This document shows, in pieces, positions 35,043-44,542 of a stretch of 64,000 nt of DNA. Position 1 is the first letter of the stretch, and every line of letters begins with the position of its first letter. The translations under genes were made by a program, and so were the position numbers. Below the pieces are notes generated by a model. That model saw only the letters and a program-made list of their open reading frames with translations. It made no database searches and was not told where the DNA came from. Source of the stretch: an uncultured Prevotellaceae bacterium (GTDB lineage: Bacteria > Bacteroidota > Bacteroidia > Bacteroidales > Bacteroidaceae); the NCBI GenBank assembly GCA_902775475.1, contig CACYME010000012.1, positions 1 through 64,000 on the forward strand. The letters are read 5' to 3'.

Positions 35043-36593
35043 TTAATACTCGTTCTGCTTCAGGCTGGGGTCGGCGTCGAGCTCGCTCTGAGACAGGGGG
35101 ATGTGCTTCTTGGAAGGTGTCCACGAGTTGGTGCGATAGCCGTAGTTGTCGGGCACGAGCACGGTGCTGGCCTTCTGGGTGGCGCCGCTGATGCCCTCGG
35201 CACGGACGAGGTCGAAGTAGCGCTTGCCTTCACCGCAGAACTCCAGGTGGCGCTCGGTGAGGATGTCGTCGATGGTGACGCTGCTCACGGCACTGAGGCC
35301 TGCACGCTGGCGAACCTGACTGACATAGCCGGCAGCCTCGCTGGCACTGCCACCCGTCTGCAACAGCAGCTCGGCTGCATTGAGCAGGGTCTCGGCGTAG
35401 CGGTAGATGCGCTTATTGTTGTTGTAGTTCAGGTTCTTCGAGGTGGGGCAGTCCACGTTGTTGGCGCTCTGCGGACGATACTTGCCGTGCCAGAGGTGGG
35501 TGTCCTGATAGCGCTCGGTGTAGGTGGTGCCACGGACGTCCCAGATGGTGGCATCGCGACGCACATCGCCCTCAGCATACATGTTGTAGGTCTCCAAGCG
35601 GACGGGCAGGAAGCCCCAGCCGTCGTTACCGGTGTCCCAGCCGTCGCCGCCGGGCCATGCGTTGGGCGAGCAGAGCGTGGGGAACACACTGCCACCAGCG
35701 TTCAGGGCAGCCCAGCCCCAGTCGCGCTGAGCCTGGTCGTCGTTGTAGTTAATCTCGAAGATGCTCTCCTTGCACCACTCGCCGCTCTCCTGCCAGATGT
35801 TGGCAAAGTCGGGGTTCAGCTCGTAGTCGCTGCTGGCGATGAGCTCCTTCATGTAGGCGAGGGCCTGCGGATAGCGGGCCGAGTCGTTCTGGTACATCAC
35901 CATCTCGGCATAGAGCATGTAGGCCATGGCCTGGCTCACGCGACCGGCGTCGGCATCGCCCCAGCGCAGGGGCAGCACCTTGGAGGCAATAATCTCTTCC
36001 AGCTCGGGCAGCAGGCGGGCATAAATCTCGTCAGCCGTAATCTGCTGGGCGGTATAGGGCACGCTCAGGTTCTCCAGATAGAAGGGAACATTGCCGTAGA
36101 AGTGCCACAGGATATTATAATAGTACACACGGAGCAGACGGGCCTGCATCTCCATCGAGCGGCAGAAACTCTCGCTGGCCTTGCCCCACGAGGCGTACTT
36201 GATGGCGTCGTTGCAGCGCTTGATGCCGCTGTAGAAGTCGCCCCAGAGGGTGCCCAGGGTGTTGTTGCCATCGGCCTCGAAGTTGAACAGCCGGTGCCAG
36301 TGCTGGTTGTCGGTATTGCTGGAGCCGCCCACCCAGAAGTCGTCGCCCATGATTTCGGCGTCGACGGTCAGGTCGTTGTAGGCCACGTTGTCCCAGTCGG
36401 GCCAGTGCAGGGGAGCGTAAGCCGAGGTGAGGGCCTCGTTCAGCGTCGTCTCGTTGACATAGTACTCCTCCAGGGGTTCGCCGTCGGGCTTGGTCACCTC
36501 GAGGAAGTCGTCGCTACAGGAGGTGAGGATTGCGGTGACACCGCAACAAACCAAACCGGCAGCGAGGAAATGCTTCATATTCTTGGTATTCAT
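35043..36593 (-). CDS. SusD/RagB-family lipoprotein of PUL2
   Basis: The 516-residue protein has signal MNTKNMKHFLAAGLVCCGVTAIL with lipobox LTSC before SDDFLEV. SusD features include EALTSAYAPLHWPDWDNVAYND, MEMQARLLRVYYYNILWHFYGNVPF and the ending HIPLSQSELDADPSLKQNEY. It pairs with the SusC of PUL2, whose stop is 52 bp upstream. The 96-bp spacer after it contains a GC-rich CCCCTCCCTGGGG unit. Confidence 0.95.
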   Translation of the reverse strand: MNTKNMKHFLAAGLVCCGVTAILTSCSDDFLEVTKPDGEPLEEYYVNETTLNEALTSAYAPLHWPDWDNVAYNDLTVDAEIMGDDFWVGGSSNTDNQHWHRLFNFEADGNNTLGTLWGDFYSGIKRCNDAIKYASWGKASESFCRSMEMQARLLRVYYYNILWHFYGNVPFYLENLSVPYTAQQITADEIYARLLPELEEIIASKVLPLRWGDADAGRVSQAMAYMLYAEMVMYQNDSARYPQALAYMKELIASSDYELNPDFANIWQESGEWCKESIFEINYNDDQAQRDWGWAALNAGGSVFPTLCSPNAWPGGDGWDTGNDGWGFLPVRLETYNMYAEGDVRRDATIWDVRGTTYTERYQDTHLWHGKYRPQSANNVDCPTSKNLNYNNNKRIYRYAETLLNAAELLLQTGGSASEAAGYVSQVRQRAGLSAVSSVTIDDILTERHLEFCGEGKRYFDLVRAEGISGATQKASTVLVPDNYGYRTNSWTPSKKHIPLSQSELDADPSLKQNEY

Positions 36594-36645
36594 ATTTGGT
36601 TCTTCTTTATGATGTTTTTTACTAAATCTTCACGAATAAGGCTTT

Positions 36646-39600
36646 TTACAGTGAAATGTTGCAGCCGATGGTCCAGGTGCGAGCCTGCGGATACACACCG
36701 TAGTCAACGCCCATGGAGGTGACGCCCGAACCGATTTCAGGATCGAATCCCCAGTACTTGGTCCAGGTGACGAGGTTCTCGGCGCGGCCATAGATGCGCA
36801 GGCGGTTGATGCCAATCTTCTGCGTCAGCAAGCGAGGCAGGGTATAGCCCAGGGTGATGTTCTTCAGGCGCAGGTAGCTGCCGTCCTGGATATACATATC
36901 GCTGACCACCCAGTTCTTCGAGTTACCCAGTGTGGGCACGGTGTTCGAGGTGCCCTCGCCGGTCCAGCGCTGCAGCACCCAGGTGGGATAGTTAGCCGAC
37001 TCGATGTCCTGACGGTAGGTAGCGTCGAAGACGTCGGCACCGCTCACGCCCTGGAAGAAGAGGCCCAGGTCGAAGCCCTTCCATTCAGCGTTGAAGGTGA
37101 GGCCGAAGGTCCACGTGGGCACGCCGTTACCGATATTGGTGCGGTCGTCACTGGTAATCTGTCCGTCGCCATTGGTATCAACAAAACGGAAGTCGCCAGG
37201 CTGAGCCTCGGGCTGGATGAGCCCGCCATTGGCATTGGTGTAGGCGTTCACCTCGGCCATGTTCTGGAAGATGCCGTTGGTCTTGTAGCCATAGAAGAAG
37301 GGGAAGGGCTGTCCGTTCTCGGCACGCGTGCTACCATCGCTGAACTGCGAGATGCCGTAGTTCAGGAAGCCCGTGTCGTTACCCAGGTTCTTCAGCTCGT
37401 TCTTCAGGTAGCTGGCGTTGCCCTTCACCGAGAAGTTGGCATCGCTGATGTGCCACTTGTAGCCCAGCTCAAACTCCCAGCCGGAGTTGTTCATGTCGCC
37501 CACGTTGGCGTAGGGTTTCTCCTCACCCACATAGCTGGGGATAGGCATCTGGATGATCATGCCGTTGGTCTTCTTCATGTAATAGTCGACGCTGAAGGTC
37601 AGCGCGTTGTTGAAGAAGCCGAAGTCGAGACCGAGGTCGGTCTGCTCGCTTTCCTCCCAGCGCAGGTCTTCGTTGGCCAGGTGGTCCGACTTCGAGCCGT
37701 AGATCATGCCGGCCTGCTTGCCGAAGTAGTAGTTGTTGTTGCCACCGGTAGTGGTCTGGGTGCTGAAGCGGAAGTCGGGAATGTTGTCAATACCGTTCTT
37801 ACCCCAGCTGGCGCGCAGCTTCAGGTTCGACAGCCAGTCGCGGGTGGACTCCATGAACTGCTCGTTGATGATGTTCCAGCCAGCCGACACAGAGGGGAAC
37901 GTACCGTATTTCTTGTTCGAGCCGAAGCGCGAGCTACCGTCGCGGCGCACCGTGGCCTGCAGCATGTAGCGCTCGTCGAAGTTGTAGCTGACGCGGCCGA
38001 AGAGCGAGCTCAGGCGATGCTCCACATAGGGGCCGCCCCATGCGCCCACGAGACTCTTCGCACCCGTCACCTTGCCGTCGGCATCGGTGGTCAGCTCCAG
38101 GTCACCGCCCGTGGTGTAGTTGAGCGAGGGCTTGGCGGGGTTCACCAGATACCAGTGCGAGCCACCCAGCTCGTCGCCCTTCGACTTCAGGGCGCTCTGT
38201 CCGAGCACCACGCTGACGGCGTGCTTGCCGAACTGCTTGTCATAGGTCAGCGTGTTCTCCACCTGCCAGCTCGAGTTGTTGCCCTTGTAGGCCGTGGCCG
38301 AGGTGTGGTCGGCGTTGTTGTTGCCCGAAAGATAGTACTTCTGCAGCGTGGCAGCATTGTAGCCCCAGAACGACAGCTCGGCGCTGTAGGTAAAGTGGTA
38401 CTTCAGTGCATCCCACAGCTGCAGGTCGAGCGAGAACTTCGGCATGAACTTGTGGCTCCAGTTCTTCGAGGGGTTGCCCTGCATCATGGCGATGGGGTTG
38501 TTCTGCTCCTGATAGCTGCCGATGAAGTTGGGCACGGTATAGGGGTTGCCGTTGGCATCCAGGTACATGTCGTACTGCGGATACTGGTCGATCATGCGCT
38601 GGCCGATGTTGGCATTGCCGTTCTCATCGTAGCCACCGCGCAGCGTGACGGGCAGCGTGGGAGCCAGATAGAGGGCCGAGCCGAGCGGTGAGCCCCAGGT
38701 GGAGTTGGCGTCGATGCCAGTGCTGTGCACGCGCATATAAGAAACGTTTGCGCCCAGGTCGAGCTTGTTCAGGAACGAGCGCTCCTTCGAGGCATCGAAG
38801 AGCGTGTAGTTGTTGTTCGAGCGGATGGTCAGGCGGTCGTAGTTCGACTGTCCGAAGTTACCGCCGACGATACCCTCCTGGTCGAAGTAGCCCAGCGACA
38901 GGTAGTAGTTGCCCTGCTCCGAGGCGCCGCTGATGCTGACGTCGTGCTGCGTGATGGGGGCATTGTCATTGAAGAGCAGGTCCTGCCAGTCGGTGCCGAA
39001 GCCCACGACCTTGTCGCCGTTGGCATCGATGATGTTGTAGGGGTCCATGTAGAGGGGAGCCATGCCGTTCTGCACCTTGCGCTCGTTCTGCAGGATGGCA
39101 TAGTCGGTGGCACCAGTGACGTCGCGCTTCTTCCAGGCCGACTGCCAGCCCGTGGAGAAGTTGTAGTTGATCTGGGCCTTGCCTATCTTACCCTTCTTCG
39201 TGGTGACCAGAATAACGCCATTGGCAGCGCGGGCACCGTAGATGGCACCCGATGCAGCGTCCTTCAGCACTTCGATGCTCTCGATGTCCTCGGGGTTGAC
39301 GCTCTCCATACCGTCCTGGTTGGTGGGCATGCCGTCTATAATATAAAGAGGTTCGGAGTCGTTGATGGTGCCGATACCGCGGATGCGGATGAGCGACTTC
39401 GAGCCGGGCTGACCCGAGGCCGAGGTCACCTGTACGCCAGCGGCCATACCCTTCAGGGCATCCTCGGCACGCAGGCGCGTCTTGCCTTCCAGGTCGTCGG
39501 CCGAGACCTTGGCAATAGAGGCCGTGACCACGCTCTTCTTCTGCACGCCGTAGCCGATGACGACCACGTCGGCCAGCGTCTGCTGGTCTTCCTTCAGCGT

Positions 39601-39894
39601 GACGGTCATGCCGCTGCGGGCAGGCACCTCCTGCGACAGGAAGCCGATGTAGCTCACCACCAGCGTGGCACCGCTGTTGACCCGCAGCGAGAACTGGCCA
39701 TCGTAGTTGGTGATGGTGCCGTTCTTCGGGTTGGCTTTCTCCACAACAGAGGCTCCGATGACGGTTTCTCCGTTCTCATCGACCACGGTTCCCGTGATGG
39801 TGCCACCTTGGGCCAGGGCCGTCGTCGAAAGAAGCATGGCGAAGAGGGCGAAGACAATTCGCCTCAACGCAGAAATTTTCATTTTCTCTCTCAT
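36646..39894 (-). CDS. SusC/RagA-family TonB-dependent transporter of PUL2
   Basis: The 1082-residue protein (ATG 39894, or MKIS at 39882) has a signal ending ALAQ, a carboxypeptidase D-like domain (ITGTVVDENGETVIGASVV), the TonB-dependent plug (IRIRGIGTINDSEPLYIIDG; SGAIYGARAANGVILVTTKKG) and a large barrel. It imports the oligosaccharides released by GH16 and GH5. It leads the minus-strand operon susC-susD-SGBP-GH16-GH5-lyase, and its promoter lies at 39964-39971. Confidence 0.96.
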   Translation of the reverse strand: MREKMKISALRRIVFALFAMLLSTTALAQGGTITGTVVDENGETVIGASVVEKANPKNGTITNYDGQFSLRVNSGATLVVSYIGFLSQEVPARSGMTVTLKEDQQTLADVVVIGYGVQKKSVVTASIAKVSADDLEGKTRLRAEDALKGMAAGVQVTSASGQPGSKSLIRIRGIGTINDSEPLYIIDGMPTNQDGMESVNPEDIESIEVLKDAASGAIYGARAANGVILVTTKKGKIGKAQINYNFSTGWQSAWKKRDVTGATDYAILQNERKVQNGMAPLYMDPYNIIDANGDKVVGFGTDWQDLLFNDNAPITQHDVSISGASEQGNYYLSLGYFDQEGIVGGNFGQSNYDRLTIRSNNNYTLFDASKERSFLNKLDLGANVSYMRVHSTGIDANSTWGSPLGSALYLAPTLPVTLRGGYDENGNANIGQRMIDQYPQYDMYLDANGNPYTVPNFIGSYQEQNNPIAMMQGNPSKNWSHKFMPKFSLDLQLWDALKYHFTYSAELSFWGYNAATLQKYYLSGNNNADHTSATAYKGNNSSWQVENTLTYDKQFGKHAVSVVLGQSALKSKGDELGGSHWYLVNPAKPSLNYTTGGDLELTTDADGKVTGAKSLVGAWGGPYVEHRLSSLFGRVSYNFDERYMLQATVRRDGSSRFGSNKKYGTFPSVSAGWNIINEQFMESTRDWLSNLKLRASWGKNGIDNIPDFRFSTQTTTGGNNNYYFGKQAGMIYGSKSDHLANEDLRWEESEQTDLGLDFGFFNNALTFSVDYYMKKTNGMIIQMPIPSYVGEEKPYANVGDMNNSGWEFELGYKWHISDANFSVKGNASYLKNELKNLGNDTGFLNYGISQFSDGSTRAENGQPFPFFYGYKTNGIFQNMAEVNAYTNANGGLIQPEAQPGDFRFVDTNGDGQITSDDRTNIGNGVPTWTFGLTFNAEWKGFDLGLFFQGVSGADVFDATYRQDIESANYPTWVLQRWTGEGTSNTVPTLGNSKNWVVSDMYIQDGSYLRLKNITLGYTLPRLLTQKIGINRLRIYGRAENLVTWTKYWGFDPEIGSGVTSMGVDYGVYPQARTWTIGCNISL

Positions 39895-39963
39895 AAGTTG
39901 TAAATTATTAATTAAGTTAAGATATGATTCGCTTTTTAGCTATTAAATCGTTCATCTCGGATG

Positions 39964-39971
39964 CAAAGTTA
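39964..39971 (-). promoter_or_regulatory. Promoter -7 element of PUL2 susC
   Basis: TAACTTTG on the minus strand fits the Bacteroidota -7 consensus, about 70 bp upstream of the susC start. No clear TTTG -33 box is seen. Confidence 0.55.
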
Positions 39972-40500
39972 GGCATAAATCGCGCACATTGTTCGGGCAT
40001 CAAGGTCAAAATATAGATAAATATGGGCAAGCAAAAAATCGCAAGCAGCTGAATGACAAGCAAATAATTTCTTTTTCACCGACAATCTAATATAGATGCA
40101 AAAGCTAAAAATATATGGACATTTTTTGCTGCCAAGCCCGAAAAAAGCGGCTTTGAGCCGGGAAATAACAAAATGTGTTGAAGAGAAATCCCAGCCGATC
40201 TTAACCTGGAGAACCTCGATGAGCTCATGCCAACCTTTGACGATGATGGACGACCATACAGGTCGAAAATATTCCCAGCGTGGGAATTTTTTCAAGCCGT
40301 AGGTTTTTTGAAAGTCCGCTTTGCGGTAAGTCTGTAAAAGACTTTGGACGCACGCAAAGACGCAGAGAGCGCAGAGTCTCGCAGAGGAGAGGGAAGCAGG
40401 GAAAGAGAAAGAGAGCGCCCTTGGTGCTGAGGCTCGCGGATTTTTTGCGGATGACGGCTTTTTTGTGCCAAATATGTGCGGCTGTTTGAAGAAAAAGACG
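39972..40500. other. Spacer between PUL2 and its regulator, with a terminator-like stem
   Basis: At 40271-40287 ATTCCCA-GCG-TGGGAAT is a perfect 7-3-7 dyad followed by six T, a plausible plus-strand intrinsic terminator, although no gene precedes it. The 40096-40302 plus frame and a long minus frame are open but show no protein features. A CCGCTTTGCGG repeat lies at 40316-40326. The segment could hold a small RNA or decayed DNA. Confidence 0.4.
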
Positions 40501-40508
40501 TAACTTTG
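40501..40508 (+). promoter_or_regulatory. Promoter -7 element of the PUL2 regulator gene
   Basis: TAACTTTG matches TAnnTTTG, 110 bp upstream of the regulator ATG. The leader contains the stem-loop at 40518-40546. Confidence 0.55.
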
Positions 40509-40517
40509 CAGCCACAT

Positions 40518-40546
40518 GTAGAGACGCCACAATGTGACGTCTCTAC
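40518..40546 (+). repeat. GTAGAGACG hairpin in the regulator leader
   Basis: GTAGAGACGCCACA and TGTGACGTCTCTAC form an inverted repeat with one mismatch, directly after the predicted transcription start. GTAGAGACG hairpins are known as dispersed repeats in several bacterial groups; a regulatory role here is not shown. Confidence 0.6.
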
Positions 40547-40617
40547 GCAAACGCATAATAACATAGAAGCAGACAATTCGAGTAACCGAAAACAAGCAGA
40601 TTCCAATACAAAGAAAA

Positions 40618-42315
40618 ATGAGACGACTATTAACCACCATTGTCCTACTGGCATGCTATTGCGGTCTGTGGGCCGACCATCAGCCAGCTCTCGACTCGCT
40701 CTACCGCGCACTCGACGCCGCCATCGACTCGTCGTACATCTACGTTCAACAGAAGACCGACCGCCTGCAGCAGCTGAAGGCCGACCTGCGGCAGGCCACC
40801 AGCGACAGCCTGCGCTTCAGCTGCGCCCGCCGGCTTTACGAGGAATACGTCCCCTTCGACAACGACTCAGCCATCGCCTACCAGTATCAGTGCCTCGACA
40901 TCGCGCAGCTGATGGGCCGCGACGACCTGCACGCCGAGACGCTGCTGATGCTGGCCGACCAGCTCACCGAGTCGGGCTTCTACAACGAGGCACGCCTGCA
41001 CTTCATGGCCGTGGCACCCAAGTGCCAGACGGGCGACCTGCACCAGGGCTACCTCTCCGGCCTGGGCCATCTCTACGGCGAGATGGGCTACTACTCCCAC
41101 GACCCACGCCTGCGGCAGGACTTCTTCGCCCAGGCGGGCCTGCTGCGCGACTCGCTGCTGCACAGCCTCGACAGCACCTCGGCCGACTGGCTGAAGCTGC
41201 GCACGATGATGCTCGTGAGCGAGACCCGCCCCAGCGAGGCCATGCCCTACAGCGACCGCTGGCTGGAGAGCTGTCAGCCCGGTGGGCGCGACTTCGCCAT
41301 CATGGCCTACTATCGCTCCGTCATCTATAGTCAGCAGAACAATGTGGAGATGCAGCGCTACTGGCTGGCACAGTCGGCACTGACCGACATCCGCAACGCC
41401 ATCATGGACCAGGGAGCGCTGTGGAGCCTGGCCGAGACGCTCATCAGCGAGAACGAGAACCTGGACCGCGCCCACCGCTACATCGACTTCTCGTGGCAGT
41501 GTCTGTCGCGCTTCAGCACCCACATGCGTGCCTGGCTCGTGGCACCCGTCGTGACCAGCATCAACGACGAGTACAAGCAACAGCTGCGCACGGCCAACAA
41601 CCAGCTCGTATGGGCCATCGCACTGGTCAGCCTGCTGGCCGTGGGACTGCTGGCCTCGCTCTTCTACGTGCAGCGCAAGCGCAAGCAGCTCGCCCTGGCG
41701 CGCAACGAGCTGAAGGCCGCCAACGACGAGCTGGCATCGGTGAACGCGCTGCTGGCCGGCAAGAACGACGAGCTGCAGCAGGCTAACGGGCTGTTGCAGC
41801 AGGCCAACGAGCAGCTGCGGCTGGCGGTGATGCACTTAGACGACTCGAACCGCGTGAAGGACGAATACCTGGGCAAGTTCTTCAACATCTGCTCGGACTA
41901 TATCGACAAGCTCGACAGCTATCGCCTGAAGGTGAACCGCAAGCTGAAGGCCAACCTTTATAACGACCTGATGCGCATGACGAACTCGGAACAGCTGAAG
42001 GAGGACGAGGTGAAGGAGCTCTTCGACAACTTCGACAGCGTCTTCCTGCACCTGTTCCCCACCTTCATCGACGACTTCAACGCACTGCTGCGGCCCGAGG
42101 AGCGCATCAACCTGCCCAGCCGCAACCATCTGAACACCGACCTGCGCATCTTCGCACTTATCCGCCTGGGCATCGACGAGAGCTCGAAGATTGCCGAGTT
42201 CCTGCGCTACTCGCCCAACAGCATCTACGCCTATCGTGCCCGCATCAAGAACAAGGCCGCAGGCAACCGCAACGACTTTGAGAAGCAGGTGAAGGAAATA
42301 GGTATCAAGGGATAG
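40618..42315 (+). CDS. TPR-membrane-HTH (DUF6377-like) regulator, probable PUL2 regulator
   Basis: The 565-residue protein has a signal peptide (1-19), periplasmic helical TPR-like repeats (about 20-320), one membrane span (about 330-350: WAIALVSLLAVGLLASLFYV), a coiled coil (about 350-415) and a C-terminal DNA-binding-like region (DLRIFALIRLGIDESSKIAEFLRYSPNSIYAYRARIKNKA). It aligns with residues 1-574 of the fused protein at 17432-20998. The layout suggests that the periplasmic TPR part senses a ligand and the cytoplasmic HTH controls transcription. It is divergent from PUL2 susC, the usual place for a PUL regulator. Confidence 0.85.
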   Translation: MRRLLTTIVLLACYCGLWADHQPALDSLYRALDAAIDSSYIYVQQKTDRLQQLKADLRQATSDSLRFSCARRLYEEYVPFDNDSAIAYQYQCLDIAQLMGRDDLHAETLLMLADQLTESGFYNEARLHFMAVAPKCQTGDLHQGYLSGLGHLYGEMGYYSHDPRLRQDFFAQAGLLRDSLLHSLDSTSADWLKLRTMMLVSETRPSEAMPYSDRWLESCQPGGRDFAIMAYYRSVIYSQQNNVEMQRYWLAQSALTDIRNAIMDQGALWSLAETLISENENLDRAHRYIDFSWQCLSRFSTHMRAWLVAPVVTSINDEYKQQLRTANNQLVWAIALVSLLAVGLLASLFYVQRKRKQLALARNELKAANDELASVNALLAGKNDELQQANGLLQQANEQLRLAVMHLDDSNRVKDEYLGKFFNICSDYIDKLDSYRLKVNRKLKANLYNDLMRMTNSEQLKEDEVKELFDNFDSVFLHLFPTFIDDFNALLRPEERINLPSRNHLNTDLRIFALIRLGIDESSKIAEFLRYSPNSIYAYRARIKNKAAGNRNDFEKQVKEIGIKG

Positions 42316-42350
42316 GGAATTGTTCCGACGCAGGATGCGCCGGTTCCTAC

Positions 42351-42387
42351 TTTGCAACCGAGTTGCAAAACCATTGCCGTAACTTTG
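42351..42387 (+). promoter_or_regulatory. Perfect dyad operator and promoter of the P1B ATPase gene
   Basis: TTTGCAACCGAGTTGCAAA (42351-42369) is a perfect 8-3-8 inverted repeat. The -7 box TAACTTTG follows at 42380-42387, so the dyad covers the -33 zone. A repressor bound here would block transcription; a metal-responsive regulator is likely from the target gene, but its family cannot be told. Confidence 0.65.
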
Positions 42388-42417
42388 CACCCAGAAAACA
42401 ACAAACAAGCAAAGATT

Positions 42418-44436
42418 ATGGCACATCAACACGAACATCACCATCACTGCGACTGCTGCGAGCACGAGCATCATCACGAGCATGAACATGCCCACGAACA
42501 CGAACACGAGCACCACCATCACCATGAGCACGAGGAGGGCAGCCTGCGCCGCCAACTGCTGCTCATAGCTGCCACAGCCGTGCTGCTGGTGGGCGCGGTG
42601 CTCATTGAGAAGCACTGCCAGCTCAGCACGTGGCAACTGTTGCTGGTCTATCTCGTACCTTATTTATTAATAGGCCACGAAACGCTGCATGAGGCATGGG
42701 AGGGCATCGCCGAGGGCGACATGTTCAACGAGCACTTCCTCATGTCGGTGGCCACTATCGGCGCCCTTGCCATCGGCTTCCTGCCCGGTGCCGAGACGCA
42801 GTTCCCCGAGGCCGTCTTCGTCATGCTCTTCTTCCAGGTGGGCGAGCTCTTCGAGGGCTATGCCGAGGGGAAGAGTCGCCAGAGCATCAGCCACCTGATG
42901 GACATACGGCCCGACGTGGCCCATGTAGCCTCTGGGGCCGACATGTCGCCCGACCAGGTGGCCGTGGGCAGCATCATCGTCATCCGCCCAGGCGAGAAAG
43001 TGCCGCTCGACGGCATCGTCATCGAGGGCGAATCGGCCCTGAACACCGTGGCGCTGACGGGCGAGAGCCTGCCACGCAGCGTGGCCGTGGACGACGAGGT
43101 GGTGTCGGGCTGCATCAACCTCTCCGGCGTGCTGCGTGTACGCACGACGAAGGTATTCGGCGAGAGCACCGTGTCGAAGATCATCGAACTGGTGGAGCAT
43201 GCCGGCGAGCACAAGTCGAAGAGCGAGGCCTTCATCACCCGTTTCGCCCGCATCTACACCCCCGTCGTGGTCTTCGCTGCTCTGGGGCTGGCCATCATTC
43301 CCCCGCTAATATCATTCGTCATCTATCATTCGTCATTTAGCGAAGCCTTCGTCACCTGGCTCTATCGCGCCCTGCTGTTCCTCGTGGTCAGCTGCCCCTG
43401 CGCCCTGGTCATCAGCGTACCGCTCACGTTCTTCGGAGGCATCGGCGGAGCATCGCGCCGTGGCATCCTCATCAAGGGCGCCAACTACATCGACGTGCTG
43501 TCGAAGGTCGACACCGTGGTCTTCGACAAGACGGGCACGCTCACCCGTGGCGAGTTCGCCGTCGCTGCCGTGCATCCATCATCACTCAACACTCAACACT
43601 CATCACTCAACAGTCACCTCCTCCATCTGGCCGCCCATGTTGAGCACTACAGCACTCACCCCATCGGTGCCGCCCTGCGCGATGCCTTCCCGCAGGCGGC
43701 CTGTGACGGCTGCCACGTGAGCGACGTGGAGGAAATAGCCGGACAGGGCATCCGCGCCAAGGTGGACGGTCAGACGGTCTGCGTAGGCAACACGAAGATG
43801 ATGGACGCCATCGGTGCCCACTGGCACAACTGCGACGACGGCGACGACGGCACCGTCATCCACGTGGCCATCGACGGCCAGTATGCCGGCCATATCGTCA
43901 TCAGCGACCAGGTGAAGGCCGACAGCGCCGAGGCTATCGACAAGCTGAAGAAACTGGGCATCAGCCGGACGGTGATGCTCACCGGCGACCGCCGCGAGGT
44001 GGCAGAGCGCGTGGCCAAGGAGCTGGGCCTCGACGAATATCATGCCGAGCTGCTGCCTGCCGACAAAGTGAAGAGAATTGACGACTTGCTATTGACGGCT
44101 TTTGTGGGCGACGGCATCAACGATGCACCCGTGCTGGCCCGCGCCGACGTGGGCATCGCCATGGGCGGACTGGGCAGCGACGCCGCCATCGAGGCCGCCG
44201 ACGTGGTGCTGATGGACGACAAGCCGACAAAGGTAGCCACCGCCATCGCCATCGCCCGCCGCACGCTCCGCATCGCCCGCCAGAACGTATGGTTCGCCAT
44301 CGGCGTGAAGGTGGCCGTACTGCTGCTCGCCACCGTGGGCCTCGCCACCATGTGGATGGCCGTCTTCGCCGACGTGGGCGTCACCGTGCTCGCCGTGCTC
44401 AACGCCATGCGTGCCCTGCGGGTTTACCACTTGTGA
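42418..44436 (+). CDS. P1B-type heavy-metal-exporting ATPase with His-rich N-terminus
   Basis: The ATG at 42418 opens a 672-residue protein; an earlier ATG at 42352 lies before the promoter box. The first 40 residues are mostly His and Glu with one CDCC motif, a metal-binding tail replacing a CxxC domain. Then come membrane spans, the actuator TGES (214-217), the CPC membrane motif (326-328), phosphorylation site D370 in DKTGTLT, HP (414-415) and GDGINDAP (about 564-571). The CPC motif plus His-rich tail fits Zn/Cd/Pb export of the ZntA type, and Cu is less likely. A simple-repeat peptide (HPSSLNTQHSSLNSH, about 386-400) is inserted after the phosphorylation site, and another (VIYHSSF, about 301-307) in a loop before the CPC helix. 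Confidence 0.93.
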   Translation: MAHQHEHHHHCDCCEHEHHHEHEHAHEHEHEHHHHHEHEEGSLRRQLLLIAATAVLLVGAVLIEKHCQLSTWQLLLVYLVPYLLIGHETLHEAWEGIAEGDMFNEHFLMSVATIGALAIGFLPGAETQFPEAVFVMLFFQVGELFEGYAEGKSRQSISHLMDIRPDVAHVASGADMSPDQVAVGSIIVIRPGEKVPLDGIVIEGESALNTVALTGESLPRSVAVDDEVVSGCINLSGVLRVRTTKVFGESTVSKIIELVEHAGEHKSKSEAFITRFARIYTPVVVFAALGLAIIPPLISFVIYHSSFSEAFVTWLYRALLFLVVSCPCALVISVPLTFFGGIGGASRRGILIKGANYIDVLSKVDTVVFDKTGTLTRGEFAVAAVHPSSLNTQHSSLNSHLLHLAAHVEHYSTHPIGAALRDAFPQAACDGCHVSDVEEIAGQGIRAKVDGQTVCVGNTKMMDAIGAHWHNCDDGDDGTVIHVAIDGQYAGHIVISDQVKADSAEAIDKLKKLGISRTVMLTGDRREVAERVAKELGLDEYHAELLPADKVKRIDDLLLTAFVGDGINDAPVLARADVGIAMGGLGSDAAIEAADVVLMDDKPTKVATAIAIARRTLRIARQNVWFAIGVKVAVLLLATVGLATMWMAVFADVGVTVLAVLNAMRALRVYHL

Positions 44437-44500
44437 ACTGTGCTGTGTACTACTTGTGTACAATATTATTTGGTGCTGAAGCAGATTGCCGCTAACTTTG
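44432..44500 (+). promoter_or_regulatory. Direct-repeat operator and promoter, unit 1
   Basis: TGTGTAC occurs at 44444-44450 and 44455-44461, with a partial third copy TGTGAAC at 44432-44438. TTTG (44469-44472) and TAACTTTG (44493-44500) form the promoter with a 20-bp spacer. The operator ends 31 bp before the -7 box. The same arrangement occurs upstream of the next gene (45683-45739). Confidence 0.75.
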
Positions 44501-44542
44501 CAGCCAGAAAACGTCATGTATAACCAAAAAGAATTCTGTCTT

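Noticed and set aside
36615-36645. Possible terminator between PUL2 susC and susD
   Set aside because: No convincing stem; the genes look co-transcribed.
34203-36722. Plus-strand frame of 839 codons opposite PUL2 susD
   Set aside because: Antisense across several genes; composition of a shadow.
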